32,109 nt of DNA from Chitinophagaceae bacterium. Lineage in GTDB: Bacteria; Bacteroidota; Bacteroidia; Chitinophagales; Chitinophagaceae. The notes under the pieces are model-generated. The model did not search any database, was not told where the DNA came from, and saw only the letters and a program-made list of their open reading frames with translations. The position numbers were made by a program, and so were the translations under genes. Location of the stretch: the NCBI GenBank assembly GCA_947456055.1, contig CANGSR010000008.1, positions 1 to 32,109 on the forward strand. The letters are read 5' to 3'. Every line of letters starts with the position of its first letter. Within the stretch, counting starts at the first letter, position 1. Below, piece by piece: positions 18,336 to 26,838 of the stretch.

Positions 18336-18770
18336 ATGGGAGTAAACAAAGTTATTGAAAGCAATACTCTGAAAAATAAATTTGTCTTATTTACGGGTAA
18401 TAATAATTTTAACCTTGTGGCAAATGCCCGTAAAGGTATAGGATCCGATGTGTTCTACGACTTTGCTGCCTTGATCAAAATGTCTGAAAAGAATCTTGCG
18501 CAAATTATTCATCTATCTACACGCACAATTAGTAATTATAAAGCGAACAAAAAATCGCTTGAACCTTTACAAAGTGAGCATTTGCTTAAGCTGATTTCCT
18601 TATATCAATTAGGAGAAGAACTTTTTGGCAACCTAGACGAATTTAATTATTGGCTACAAAAGCCGTTTTGGAATAGACCTGAAAAACCAATAGAGTGGCT
18701 AATAACACCGGGGGGCGTAGATTTGGTAAGGGACGAATTGATGAGATTGGCATATGGCGATGCTTTATAA
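18336..18770 (+). CDS. Xre/MbcA/ParS-type (DUF2384) antitoxin
   Basis: Size and architecture (HTH-like LAQIIHLSTRTISNYKANKKSL, C-term NYWLQKPFW...GVDLVRDELMRLAYG) and position upstream of a RES-domain gene. Confidence 0.85.
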   Translation: MGVNKVIESNTLKNKFVLFTGNNNFNLVANARKGIGSDVFYDFAALIKMSEKNLAQIIHLSTRTISNYKANKKSLEPLQSEHLLKLISLYQLGEELFGNLDEFNYWLQKPFWNRPEKPIEWLITPGGVDLVRDELMRLAYGDAL

Positions 18771-18881
18771 ATTTTACCCATGCTTCTTGGGAAAATCAAA
18801 TTTCTTTTCAAATAAGGTAACGCTACTTTTTCATCCAATCATTTTCATCGTACTAATTTCGATTCCAATTAAGAAGTAAAC

Positions 18882-19352
18882 ATGTTCGTATACAAAATTG
18901 CAAATAAAAATTACGCAAGTAAATTTGTTGCATCCGGAATTGACGGTCGATGGTCATCAGGAGGAAGATTGGTTATTTATACGGCCGAATCAATAGCTTT
19001 ATCTTTTTTGGAGAGTATGATAAGGCGGCATGGAATAGGTTTTAATAATGATTTTAAGACAATTCTTATTCATATCCCAGACGATTTACAAATTGAAAAA
19101 GTTGAGCTGCATGAATTGCCCAAAGGCTGGAATAACTATGGTGATTATGCTATTAGCCAATCCTTTGGTAATAAATGGTGCGATGATTTAAGGTCACCAC
19201 TTTTAAAAGTACCGTCAGTATTATTGCCAGATTCATTCAATTATGTAATCAATACTGTACATACTGATTTTTCAAAAATAGAAGTAGCCGGAATCACTGA
19301 CTTAACGCCAGACCCTAGAATCGAAGACATTTTGAAAAACTATAAAAAATAG
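18882..19352 (+). CDS. RES-domain toxin (NAD+-degrading family)
   Basis: GRWSSGGRLVIYTAESIALSFLESMIRR RES signature; follows Xre-type antitoxin. Confidence 0.87.
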   Translation: MFVYKIANKNYASKFVASGIDGRWSSGGRLVIYTAESIALSFLESMIRRHGIGFNNDFKTILIHIPDDLQIEKVELHELPKGWNNYGDYAISQSFGNKWCDDLRSPLLKVPSVLLPDSFNYVINTVHTDFSKIEVAGITDLTPDPRIEDILKNYKK

Positions 19353-19356
19353 CCTC

Positions 19357-20265
19357 CTACACCCACTCCCTCGGCTGGTAATATTTCATCATAGCCTCTT
19401 CGGGACTGCCGGGTTCGGGTTGGTAATTATACTCCCAGCGGGCTCTTGGTGGCAGGCTCATTAATATACTTTCTGTCCTGCCATTAGTCTTTAGCCCGAA
19501 AAGTGTACCCCTGTCATGAATCAGGTTGAACTCCACATAGCGTCCCCTTCTTATTTCCTGCCATTCTACCTGGCGTTCACTATAGGGTATATCCTTCCTT
19601 TTTTCAACTATGGGCAGGTATGCGGGTAAAAACGCATCCCCATTAGCCCGCTGGAAATTCATTAATAATGCAGCATCCCCAGCATCTTTTGGACGCAGGT
19701 AATCATAAAACACACCACCTATACCCCGCATCTCATTGCCACGGTGTTTGTTTACAAAATACTCGTCACAATACTGTTTATATTTCGGGTGCTTATCTAC
19801 TCCAAAGGGCTCCATAGCTGCTTTCAGTACACCATGAAAATGTATCGCATCCTCCTCAAACAGGTAATATGGGGTAAGGTCAGACCCACCACCAAACCAG
19901 CTATCCAGTATCTTGCCCTCCTTATCATACAGCTCAAAATAGCGCCAATTGGCATGGACCGTTGGCACATACGGATTTAGCGGGTGTATCACCAGCGACA
20001 AGCCACAAGCGAAAAAATTGCTTTCAGGTACATTGAAAGCCTTCTGCATAGCATCGGGCAATACCCCATGCACGGCACTGGTATTCACGCCGCCTTTTTC
20101 AAAAACTTTCCCACCACTTATCACACGGGTCTTACCACCCCCGCCTTCAGGCCTCACCCATTTATCCTCCACAAATTTCGCCTTGCCATCAATCCCTTCC
20201 AACCCAGCACAAATCCTGTCTTGCAGTGCATATATATATCCCGTGAATTGCTCCCTTATAGTCAT
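19357..20265 (-). CDS. hemF: Oxygen-dependent coproporphyrinogen III oxidase
   Basis: GGGKTRVISGGKVFEKGGVNTSAVHG, HANWRYFEL, WFGGGSDLTPYYLF, RYVEFNLIHDRGTLFGLKTNGRTESILMSLPP. ORF open from 20307; MTIREQF at 20265 is the likely start. Confidence 0.96.
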   Translation of the reverse strand: MTIREQFTGYIYALQDRICAGLEGIDGKAKFVEDKWVRPEGGGGKTRVISGGKVFEKGGVNTSAVHGVLPDAMQKAFNVPESNFFACGLSLVIHPLNPYVPTVHANWRYFELYDKEGKILDSWFGGGSDLTPYYLFEEDAIHFHGVLKAAMEPFGVDKHPKYKQYCDEYFVNKHRGNEMRGIGGVFYDYLRPKDAGDAALLMNFQRANGDAFLPAYLPIVEKRKDIPYSERQVEWQEIRRGRYVEFNLIHDRGTLFGLKTNGRTESILMSLPPRARWEYNYQPEPGSPEEAMMKYYQPREWV

Positions 20266-20287
20266 AATGAGTTTGCCATATTTGCCT

Positions 20288-20323
20288 AAAAAATAGAGGC
20301 GAACCACCGATTCGCCTCTATTT
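20288..20323 (-). terminator. Terminator-like hairpin immediately upstream of hemF start
   Basis: AAATAGAGGCGAA / TTCGCCTCTATTT, 13-bp perfect stem, 7-nt loop, T-run on the minus strand, ending about 22 nt before the hemF ATG. Confidence 0.7.
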
Positions 20324-20437
20324 GTAAAAATAAGTAATGATTGTTATTCAATGAATATCGAACTATTATTTTAATCTTCTTTTAGTAATCTTGATACAGA
20401 TTCATTATACTCTCCAAAATCCGACTATCTAAGATAT

Positions 20438-20511
20438 ACTAAGTACCCTCCAAAATCTGTCTTTCTACTCTACAATATCTACTAAGTACCCACCAAAATC
20501 CGTCTTTCTAC
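20438..20511. repeat. Two imperfect tandem copies (43-bp period) of ACTAAGTACCCWCCAAAATCYGTCTTTCTAC
   Basis: Copies at 20438-20468 and 20481-20511 with two substitutions. Confidence 0.85.
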
Positions 20512-20560
20512 TTTCTACTTTCTACTCTCTACTTTCTACTTTCTACTCTCTATTTTCTAC
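20505..20560. repeat. Heptanucleotide tandem repeat (TTTCTAC, 8 units)
   Basis: TTTCTAC x3, TCTCTAC, TTTCTAC x2, TCTCTAT, TTTCTAC; overlaps the hemE stop codon. Confidence 0.95.
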
Positions 20561-21588
20561 TTAGAATAATCTTTAACCGCCTCCACAAAAGCCTTTGCAT
20601 GATCTACAGGCACATTAGGCATAATGCCGTGGCCCAGATTGGCGATATAGTTTTTCACACCAAAAGCATCAATCATTTCCTTAACCTCTTTTTTAATTTG
20701 CGGTATAGGAGCTAAAAGGTGAGATGGGTCAAAATTGCCCTGTATGGTTATTTTATTACTTGTCATTTCACGGGCCATCTTGGGGGTAATCGTCCAGTCG
20801 ATGCCTATACCTGCGGCACTACTGTTGGCAATATCAGGCAAGGCATACCAGCTACCCTTAGGGAATAATATCACAGGCGCATCCTTGCTTACAGCATCAG
20901 AAATCTGCAAAAGGTAAGGCAGCGCAATACTATTAAAGTCAGCAGGACTCAACATTCCACTCCAGCTATCAAACACCTGCACCAGGTCGGCACCGGCTTT
21001 TATCTGGGCTTTTAGGTATAGAATGGTAATATCAGTGATTTTCTGCAAAAGGCTATGAGCCATTTCGGGCTGGGTAAAACAAAATTGTTTCGCTTTATCG
21101 AATGATTTACTGCCCTTGCCTTCTACCATATAACAAAGCAAAGTCCATGGTGCACCTGCAAAACCTATCAATGGCACACGGCCATTCAGTTCGTTCTTGG
21201 TCATTGCCAGGGCCTTCATTACATAGTCCAGGCGGTTGTCTACATCACCGGTATTCAGTGCATCAATATCAGCCTGGGTTTTAATGACATTAGGCAAAAT
21301 TGGTCCCTTACCTTCCTCAAGCAATACAGTAAGGCCCATTGCCTGTGGTATCACCAGGATATCTGAAAATATAATGGCAGCATCCACACCTACTTGGTCC
21401 ACAGGTTGCAGGGTGATTTCGGTAGCCAGTTCAGGAGTTTCTACCCTGGTAAAGAAATCATACTTTTCCCTCAGCTTAATATAATCAGGCAAATACCTGC
21501 CCGCCTGGCGCATCATCCATACCGGTGGCCTGGATAATTCTTCGCCCCTCAATGCCCTTAAAATCAAATCATTTTGCAATGCCGCCAT
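20557..21588 (-). CDS. hemE: Uroporphyrinogen decarboxylase
   Basis: [65 protein letters not shown]. Confidence 0.97.
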   Translation of the reverse strand: MAALQNDLILRALRGEELSRPPVWMMRQAGRYLPDYIKLREKYDFFTRVETPELATEITLQPVDQVGVDAAIIFSDILVIPQAMGLTVLLEEGKGPILPNVIKTQADIDALNTGDVDNRLDYVMKALAMTKNELNGRVPLIGFAGAPWTLLCYMVEGKGSKSFDKAKQFCFTQPEMAHSLLQKITDITILYLKAQIKAGADLVQVFDSWSGMLSPADFNSIALPYLLQISDAVSKDAPVILFPKGSWYALPDIANSSAAGIGIDWTITPKMAREMTSNKITIQGNFDPSHLLAPIPQIKKEVKEMIDAFGVKNYIANLGHGIMPNVPVDHAKAFVEAVKDYSK

Positions 21589-21665
21589 TAATCTATGTTT
21601 ATTGATTACTTAAAAATAGGATACTACCTCCGGTTTGGCCTTTAGGTTTTTGCCGGAGGGCATTA

Positions 21666-22364
21666 TTATTTATGAAAATGCGCTATAAGCTGGTCTACCA
21701 TTACCTCCTTGGATGGAGAGTCACAAACCACTAGTTTGTTGGTAGATTTTTCCTTTATGGCCTTTGCTGTGGTATTGCCAATGGCAAATAATACCGAACC
21801 TGGCAAAGGGGTATTTATCCTGAAAAAGCTATTCACACCATTAGGACTATAGAACATAATACCCTGGTAATGCTTCTTCACCTGGTCGGGGGTTTCCTTG
21901 GTTTTATACACCACTATTTCCCTCACCATAATATCATGCTTGTATAAGAAATCAGGCAGGGCATCTAGGCGCTTATCACCGCAAAAGAAGACCACATCCT
22001 TTACTCCATTGGCTTTTATTTCAGCTGCCAGCCCTGCACCATCATTAGCAGTTGCCTTTATTTGCGAAGCGTCGAAGTAGGCCATCACCGCCTTCTTGGT
22101 GGCTTTGCCAATACAATATATACTCCAGTTTGGCTTGATTCCTTCGAATAATGAACCTATCGAGTTGATAGCATTCGCACTCGTGAATACGGCATTGATG
22201 CTTGTGTTTGCCAGCTTTAGCAAATCCTCGCTTAGGTTGTTTTCCCTTATAGGTTCCACCTGTATAAAGGACACCGCATCAATTTCTATACCATGGTCCA
22301 GCGCTTTCTGAACCAGAGTTGGATCCAGATCTGCTGTACTTAGTATGTATGTATTCAGTTTCAT
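21666..22364 (-). CDS. hemD: Uroporphyrinogen-III synthase
   Basis: Size, position between hemC and hemE, VFTSANAINSI, MFYSPNGVNSFF, FAIGNTTAKAI. Confidence 0.9.
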   Translation of the reverse strand: MKLNTYILSTADLDPTLVQKALDHGIEIDAVSFIQVEPIRENNLSEDLLKLANTSINAVFTSANAINSIGSLFEGIKPNWSIYCIGKATKKAVMAYFDASQIKATANDGAGLAAEIKANGVKDVVFFCGDKRLDALPDFLYKHDIMVREIVVYKTKETPDQVKKHYQGIMFYSPNGVNSFFRINTPLPGSVLFAIGNTTAKAIKEKSTNKLVVCDSPSKEVMVDQLIAHFHK

Positions 22365-22372
22365 TTTTAAAA

Positions 22373-23284
22373 TTATTTGGACAAAGATTCTAATATTTCC
22401 CTACCACCATCTTCCAATATCTCCTGCCCTGCCATTGCACCCAGATTAGCTGATTCTCCTATTATCACCCTTCTGCTTACTTCAATCTTTTTAGTACCAT
22501 CCGGACTTAGAACATTACCCGTAAAGTGCACATAGCCATCTTCCACCATTGCCAGTGCGCTTATAGGTGTGGAGCAACCACCCATCAATGCACGCAAGAA
22601 ATCACGCTCAATGCTGGTGCATAATGCTGTATTACTGTCGTGGAAATGTGCACATGCTTCAAGGCAGTATTCATTATTCTCCCTGCATACCACCAGAATA
22701 GCGCCTTGTGCTGGTGCAGGTAACATCCAGTCTAGTTCTATTGCATTTTCAGGACGAAGTCCAATTCTTTCCAGTCCGGCAGCGGCAAATATCGCCCCGT
22801 TCCAGTCATTCTCGGCCACCTTGCGCAGGCGGGTATTTACATTGCCCCTCAGGTTCACAAGGGAATCATCGGGAAAGCGGTTCAGCCATTGTGCCTTGCG
22901 CCTTATACTGCTTGTAGCTATGATAAAAGGTCCGGGAGTTCCTTCAATGTTGGTACCAGGTTTTGGTACCAGTAAATCTTTATACGATGCCCTTGGCAAT
23001 ACCGCAGCCTGCACTATTCCCTTAGCCATCATGGTAGGCACATCCTTCATAGAATGCACCGCAATATCAATATCATCATTCAGCATGGCAATATCGAGCT
23101 GGCGGGTAAAAATACCCTGAACACCAATTTCGTAAAGCGGGGTTTTAAGGTCGGTATCGCCTTCACTTTTTATAAACACCAGCTCTGCTTTGTAACCATT
23201 GCTTTCCAGCAGGCCCTTTACAGTTTCAGCCTGCCACACGGCAAGCTGGCTTTCCCTGGTTCCTATGCGGATTATCTTATCCAT
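22373..23284 (-). CDS. hemC: Hydroxymethylbilane synthase (porphobilinogen deaminase)
   Basis: IRIGTRESQLAVWQAE, DIAVHSMKDVPT, ATSSIRRKAQWL, LRGNVNTRLRK, LMGGCSTPISA. Confidence 0.97.
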   Translation of the reverse strand: MDKIIRIGTRESQLAVWQAETVKGLLESNGYKAELVFIKSEGDTDLKTPLYEIGVQGIFTRQLDIAMLNDDIDIAVHSMKDVPTMMAKGIVQAAVLPRASYKDLLVPKPGTNIEGTPGPFIIATSSIRRKAQWLNRFPDDSLVNLRGNVNTRLRKVAENDWNGAIFAAAGLERIGLRPENAIELDWMLPAPAQGAILVVCRENNEYCLEACAHFHDSNTALCTSIERDFLRALMGGCSTPISALAMVEDGYVHFTGNVLSPDGTKKIEVSRRVIIGESANLGAMAGQEILEDGGREILESLSK

Positions 23285-23286
23285 AC

Positions 23287-24606
23287 TTAAGAAATGTACT
23301 CGTTTATAGCCTGTATATAATGACAGCCCAGTGTATTGTTTTGGCGTATCCTTATGGCTAATGAATTAATCACCTTCTGTATCTTCTCATCGTTACCTGC
23401 ATTGGCATGGGCGGTAGGTTGAGTAAGATTAAGCAAAGATGGTGAAATATAAATTTCATTCAACTTATTTTTTACCTCCTTCAATACTGGTACATGCTTG
23501 CGCAATTCATACCAGGTCATGAATTCGCCAATAAGTTCATTAATAATGGCAATAGCCTTTGGCACCTCTGCCTTGCGCTGTTGTAAAGTATCGTCCTTGA
23601 TTTTTGACAGCAGGTCAACATCCACAAATTTCACATTAGGCAATTGTTGTGCAGCTACTTCGGTATTGCAGGGAATAGAGAAATCTATGATTAACTTTTC
23701 GCCATTACCAGCCAGGTCCTTAGCCAGCACCATTGGCTCAGCCGAACTTGTAGATACTAATACTATATCAGCATCCATCAGTTCCTTACCCAGATTTTCG
23801 ATAGGTGCCGATTTCAGTTTCAATTCCTTAGCCAGTTCAGCAGCAGTAGCTTCAGTCCTGTTAATGAGGGTAATATTATGTGTACCCAGGTAATCAACCA
23901 GGTTGCGGCAGGTCGACTTACCAATCTTGCCTGTACCTAATAGTACTATTTTCTTATCTTCAATATTTGTCTTTTCATTGCTTATGTAGTGGTTGATGGT
24001 TGGGGTGGTCATCATATGGGCAGTAGAAGGGCATTTCATTTTAGGCGTAGTAGTTGGCCCTTCAAAAGCTTCCCTGATATATTGTACTGCAGCAAATGAT
24101 ACAGAAACAGTCCCCCCGCTTAAAGCAGTATGGGTCTTAATAGCCTTAGAAGCCTGAAGCACGGTGGTGAGCAACCTTTCCATGAATGGGCCAATGAAAC
24201 CATGAGTCTTAGCAGTCTTTACAGCAATTTTAATCTGACCAAGTATTTCGTAATCACCCAGGATCTGTGAATCAAGCCCTGCGCCTACCTGAAACAGGTG
24301 TTCCATAGCCTTCTTACCATTCTTTATATAAGCAGTTTGCTGGAAGGTAGCCATATCGCCGGCACAAACACTGCAAAGCAGGCTTGATAATTGGCAATGG
24401 TGCTCGGCAAAACCATAAATTTCCGTCCTGTTGCAGGTTGACAAAATGAAGAATTCATTTACGCCATATTCCTGGGCAACAGATAAGAGATGTTCATATT
24501 GATCATTATTAACGGCAAACATTCCCCTTAGTGCAGCGTCGGTTTTCTTATAATTGATACCTGCTACCCAAAAATCCTGAATGTTTTGTTTGTCTTTAGT
24601 ATTCAT
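23287..24606 (-). CDS. hemA: Glutamyl-tRNA reductase
   Basis: LSTCNRTEIYGF, GLDSQILGDYEILGQIKIA, VSVSFAAVQYI, VLLGTGKIGK; first gene of the hem cluster. Confidence 0.95.
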   Translation of the reverse strand: MNTKDKQNIQDFWVAGINYKKTDAALRGMFAVNNDQYEHLLSVAQEYGVNEFFILSTCNRTEIYGFAEHHCQLSSLLCSVCAGDMATFQQTAYIKNGKKAMEHLFQVGAGLDSQILGDYEILGQIKIAVKTAKTHGFIGPFMERLLTTVLQASKAIKTHTALSGGTVSVSFAAVQYIREAFEGPTTTPKMKCPSTAHMMTTPTINHYISNEKTNIEDKKIVLLGTGKIGKSTCRNLVDYLGTHNITLINRTEATAAELAKELKLKSAPIENLGKELMDADIVLVSTSSAEPMVLAKDLAGNGEKLIIDFSIPCNTEVAAQQLPNVKFVDVDLLSKIKDDTLQQRKAEVPKAIAIINELIGEFMTWYELRKHVPVLKEVKNKLNEIYISPSLLNLTQPTAHANAGNDEKIQKVINSLAIRIRQNNTLGCHYIQAINEYIS

Positions 24607-24629
24607 ATACTTTGGTTAAATGCTCGGTA

Positions 24630-24637
24630 CAAAGATA
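24630..24637 (-). promoter_or_regulatory. Candidate -7 element TATCTTTG upstream of hemA
   Basis: Exact TAnnTTTG match on the minus strand 23 nt before the hemA ATG; -33 not seen. Confidence 0.45.
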
Positions 24638-25106
24638 CCACCACCACCATCCACAGCATAATATCTGTGTCATGAAGTCGTCATTTAAGCGTATGATATT
24701 AGTCATAAAAATTTCTAACGGCGGTCATAATTCTCAAATCCACCCAATCCAAATGACACTAAAATGAAAATCTAATTAATTGATAATGAATAAATAACAA
24801 GGAGTAAACAATCAATATCTGATTTTGGATTTCAGACAATAATTAATAAAATTATACATGCATAATATGCAGATATTTGCATGATTATTATCATGATTTT
24901 GGAGGTATGAATTTTTCCTGGATTACTTAGCGAAGGAAGGTTAATAAGATCTTGTGCATTGAAGTTGTCCTTATCGCGAGTGTTCCGAAGGATTACTCCT
25001 TACTACCAATATCAGCCGGTCTGCGACCGGAATTTAAGGCCCTATAGCTAAAACCAAAACTCCAAGCCAAATAGCACCAATATAACTACAAATAAAAAAT
25101 CAGCTT

Positions 25107-25145
25107 AATCAGAATAATCAGGTTCAATCAGTGTTTCAGACAAAA
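25107..25145. repeat. 39-bp dispersed direct repeat, copy 1
   Basis: 35/39 identical to 28013-28051 (counted by eye). Confidence 0.85.
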
Positions 25146-25156
25146 TAGTTGCTGGG

Positions 25157-25201
25157 CAGGATTTAAAATCCTGTCCTAAATGGCCAGGGATTTTTAATCC
25201 C
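25157..25201. repeat. Two adjacent mini-palindromes (CAGGATTTAAAATCCTG and GGGATTTTTAATCCC)
   Basis: Perfect inverted repeats at 25157-25173 and 25187-25201. Confidence 0.75.
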
Positions 25202-25269
25202 CGAGAAAAATGCGCTATAGGCTAACATGAAATCGTATTGTTGATGGTCCAATCTTTCCACATTTCCCG

Positions 25270-25378
25270 TACTGGTCGAAGGGTCTCCCTTCGTCCTTTT
25301 ACATGCAAGCGTCCTGCTTCTGTGTCGCAAGCGGGACGCTTGCATGTAAAAGGACCGAGCGAGACGCTCGGACCAGTA
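25270..25378. repeat. Palindromic four-way-junction (cloverleaf) element, intact copy
   Basis: Outer stem TACTGGT/ACCAGTA; arms CGAAGGG-TCT-CCCTTCG, 26-bp long arm with 9-nt loop, CCGAGCG-AGA-CGCTCGG, no unpaired junction bases. Confidence 0.9.
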
Positions 25379-26136
25379 GTTGGAGCATTAGGTGTTTTTA
25401 ATGAAAGAATTGGGAAACCCCTTGGGAAACTCGGAACTTATTTGGCAGAGAAAAATCCCACAAATAAGTTGGGGTTAAAGAGTATACCGAAACATGTTTC
25501 ATGTGAAACTTTCCTATGCGACCCAACTTATAAGGAAAAGATTAAACAGCAAAATTCACAAGTTATGCTGGAGGCTATTTCTCTGGTTTTTCCAATAGGG
25601 GAGGCAGCCGAGCCAGTTGAGGCTATCGCCCCTAAATTAGGTTCTAAATTAACGTTTTCAGAAGTTGATAATTTGGCTGCCAAAAGTATTTCAAAAGCTA
25701 ATAATACTGGAATATTAAAAAAAATAACGCCAAATATAACTGTAGTAGAAGAAGATGGCTTTGCTATTATCCGGGATGCAAATCAAAGGCCAGCTGGAAA
25801 AGGTTATTTATATAATGGGGAATTGCATCTTACAATCACCACCAAGGGAACTACTCTTGAGGGTAGTGGAAGAGAAGTTTTAAATGCCATTTTAATTTTG
25901 TAAATACTAATTTTGATGAGGTTACTGCAATTAGAGGTACATGACGAGAAGTATTGCCGGATAATCTGGAAACTTTTAATAAACTAGTTAATCAATTTGG
26001 CGAAAATGGAGCGGCAATTAATACTTTTACCGGAAAGGTGGCAAATGAATTAGGCTTTTCGAAAGTGCAAATGGGAGAGACAATAAAAGATGCTAAAGGC
26101 TACTATATTTCTGTTGATGTTCTTTTTAAAAAATAA
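25379..26136 (+). pseudogene. Remnant of an Rhs/polymorphic-toxin C-terminal region (frameshift and in-frame stop)
   Basis: ORF 25238-25903 stops at TAA 25901; shifting frame at the T-run near 25890 gives ...FNFVNTNFDEVTAIRGT*REVLPDNLETFNKLVNQFGENGAAINTFTGKVANELGF... continuous with ORF 25954-26136. Confidence 0.65.
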
Positions 26137-26142
26137 TGTTGT

Positions 26143-26448
26143 ATGATTACTACTGATAAACTTAAAAAGTTAGGATTTAATGGTTTTGATTTTCTACGTA
26201 AAGAACAGCGGGATAGCTTTGAGAGAATGGCCTTAATAACTTTGATAGAAAATCGACAATTTACAGTTAGAGTAATTTTAAAAAATAATAGTTGGTGCAT
26301 TGATTTCATTCAATTGGACGGTGATATTAATGGGGAGGTACTATCGAAATATTTACATCCCGATTACTCATTAGAAGATGTAGTTAACGTAATTAAACGC
26401 ATGGAATATAATGCCATATTATTGAATAAGCAGTTTAGGAGTTACTAA
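26143..26448 (+). CDS. Putative immunity protein for the upstream toxin remnant
   Basis: Small acidic/mixed ORF starting 6 nt after the toxin-remnant stop and followed directly by an Rhs-core fragment. Confidence 0.5.
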   Translation: MITTDKLKKLGFNGFDFLRKEQRDSFERMALITLIENRQFTVRVILKNNSWCIDFIQLDGDINGEVLSKYLHPDYSLEDVVNVIKRMEYNAILLNKQFRSY

Positions 26449-26450
26449 AT

Positions 26451-26681
26451 AAACCAGCTAGCCACCGCCAACCTTGGCGGTGGCGGCAATGCATACTACC
26501 AGTATAGCGGTGGCCAGCGCGAGCGCAAGACCATAGTAAATGGCACCATCACCGAAACCCGGATATACCTGGGTAGCTATGAGATATACCGTAAATACAT
26601 AGGCACTACACTAAGTATAGAGCGCACCACCGTGCATATAAGCGACGATACAGGCCGCATACCATGTATGAAGTACGCACC
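26451..26681 (+). pseudogene. Rhs/Tc-type core fragment, copy 1 (1-nt deletion, interrupted by palindromic element)
   Basis: QLATANLGGGGNAYYQYSGGQRERKTIVNGTITETRIYLGSYEIYRKYIGTTLSIERTTVHISDDTGRI; homologous to 27621-27852. Confidence 0.85.
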
Positions 26682-26682
26682 G

Positions 26683-26767
26683 TACTGGTCGAAGGATCTC
26701 CCTTCGTCCTATTACGGTGAAGCGTCCCGCTTCTGTTTCGCAAGCGGGACGCTTCACCGTAATAGGA
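26683..26767. repeat. Palindromic cloverleaf element, copy 2 (third short arm and closing strand missing)
   Basis: TACTGGT CGAAGGATCTCCCTTCG then perfect 26-bp arm with loop CTGTTTCGC. Confidence 0.9.
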
Positions 26768-26838
26768 GATGCCAAACTAAATATTCACCTTTGCAGTTTG
26801 AACAAGGCACTATGTTTGAAGGAAAATAACAGATTGAT

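Noticed and set aside
20505-20560. Heptad tract as CRISPR or origin iterons
   Set aside because: Units are contiguous without spacers and lie at the hemE 3' end; no replication gene nearby.
22569-23120. 183-aa ORF antisense to hemC
   Set aside because: Mirror of a strongly conserved gene; composition typical of antisense spurious ORFs. Same reasoning for 23498-23893 (hemA), 19949-20296 (hemF), 16209-16872 (hemB) and 8267-8974 (M56-amidase).
24607-25106. Searched the non-coding stretch upstream of hemA for a tRNA or small RNA gene
   Set aside because: No cloverleaf or convincing promoter/terminator pair found; only a short CCGGTC/GACCGG hairpin.
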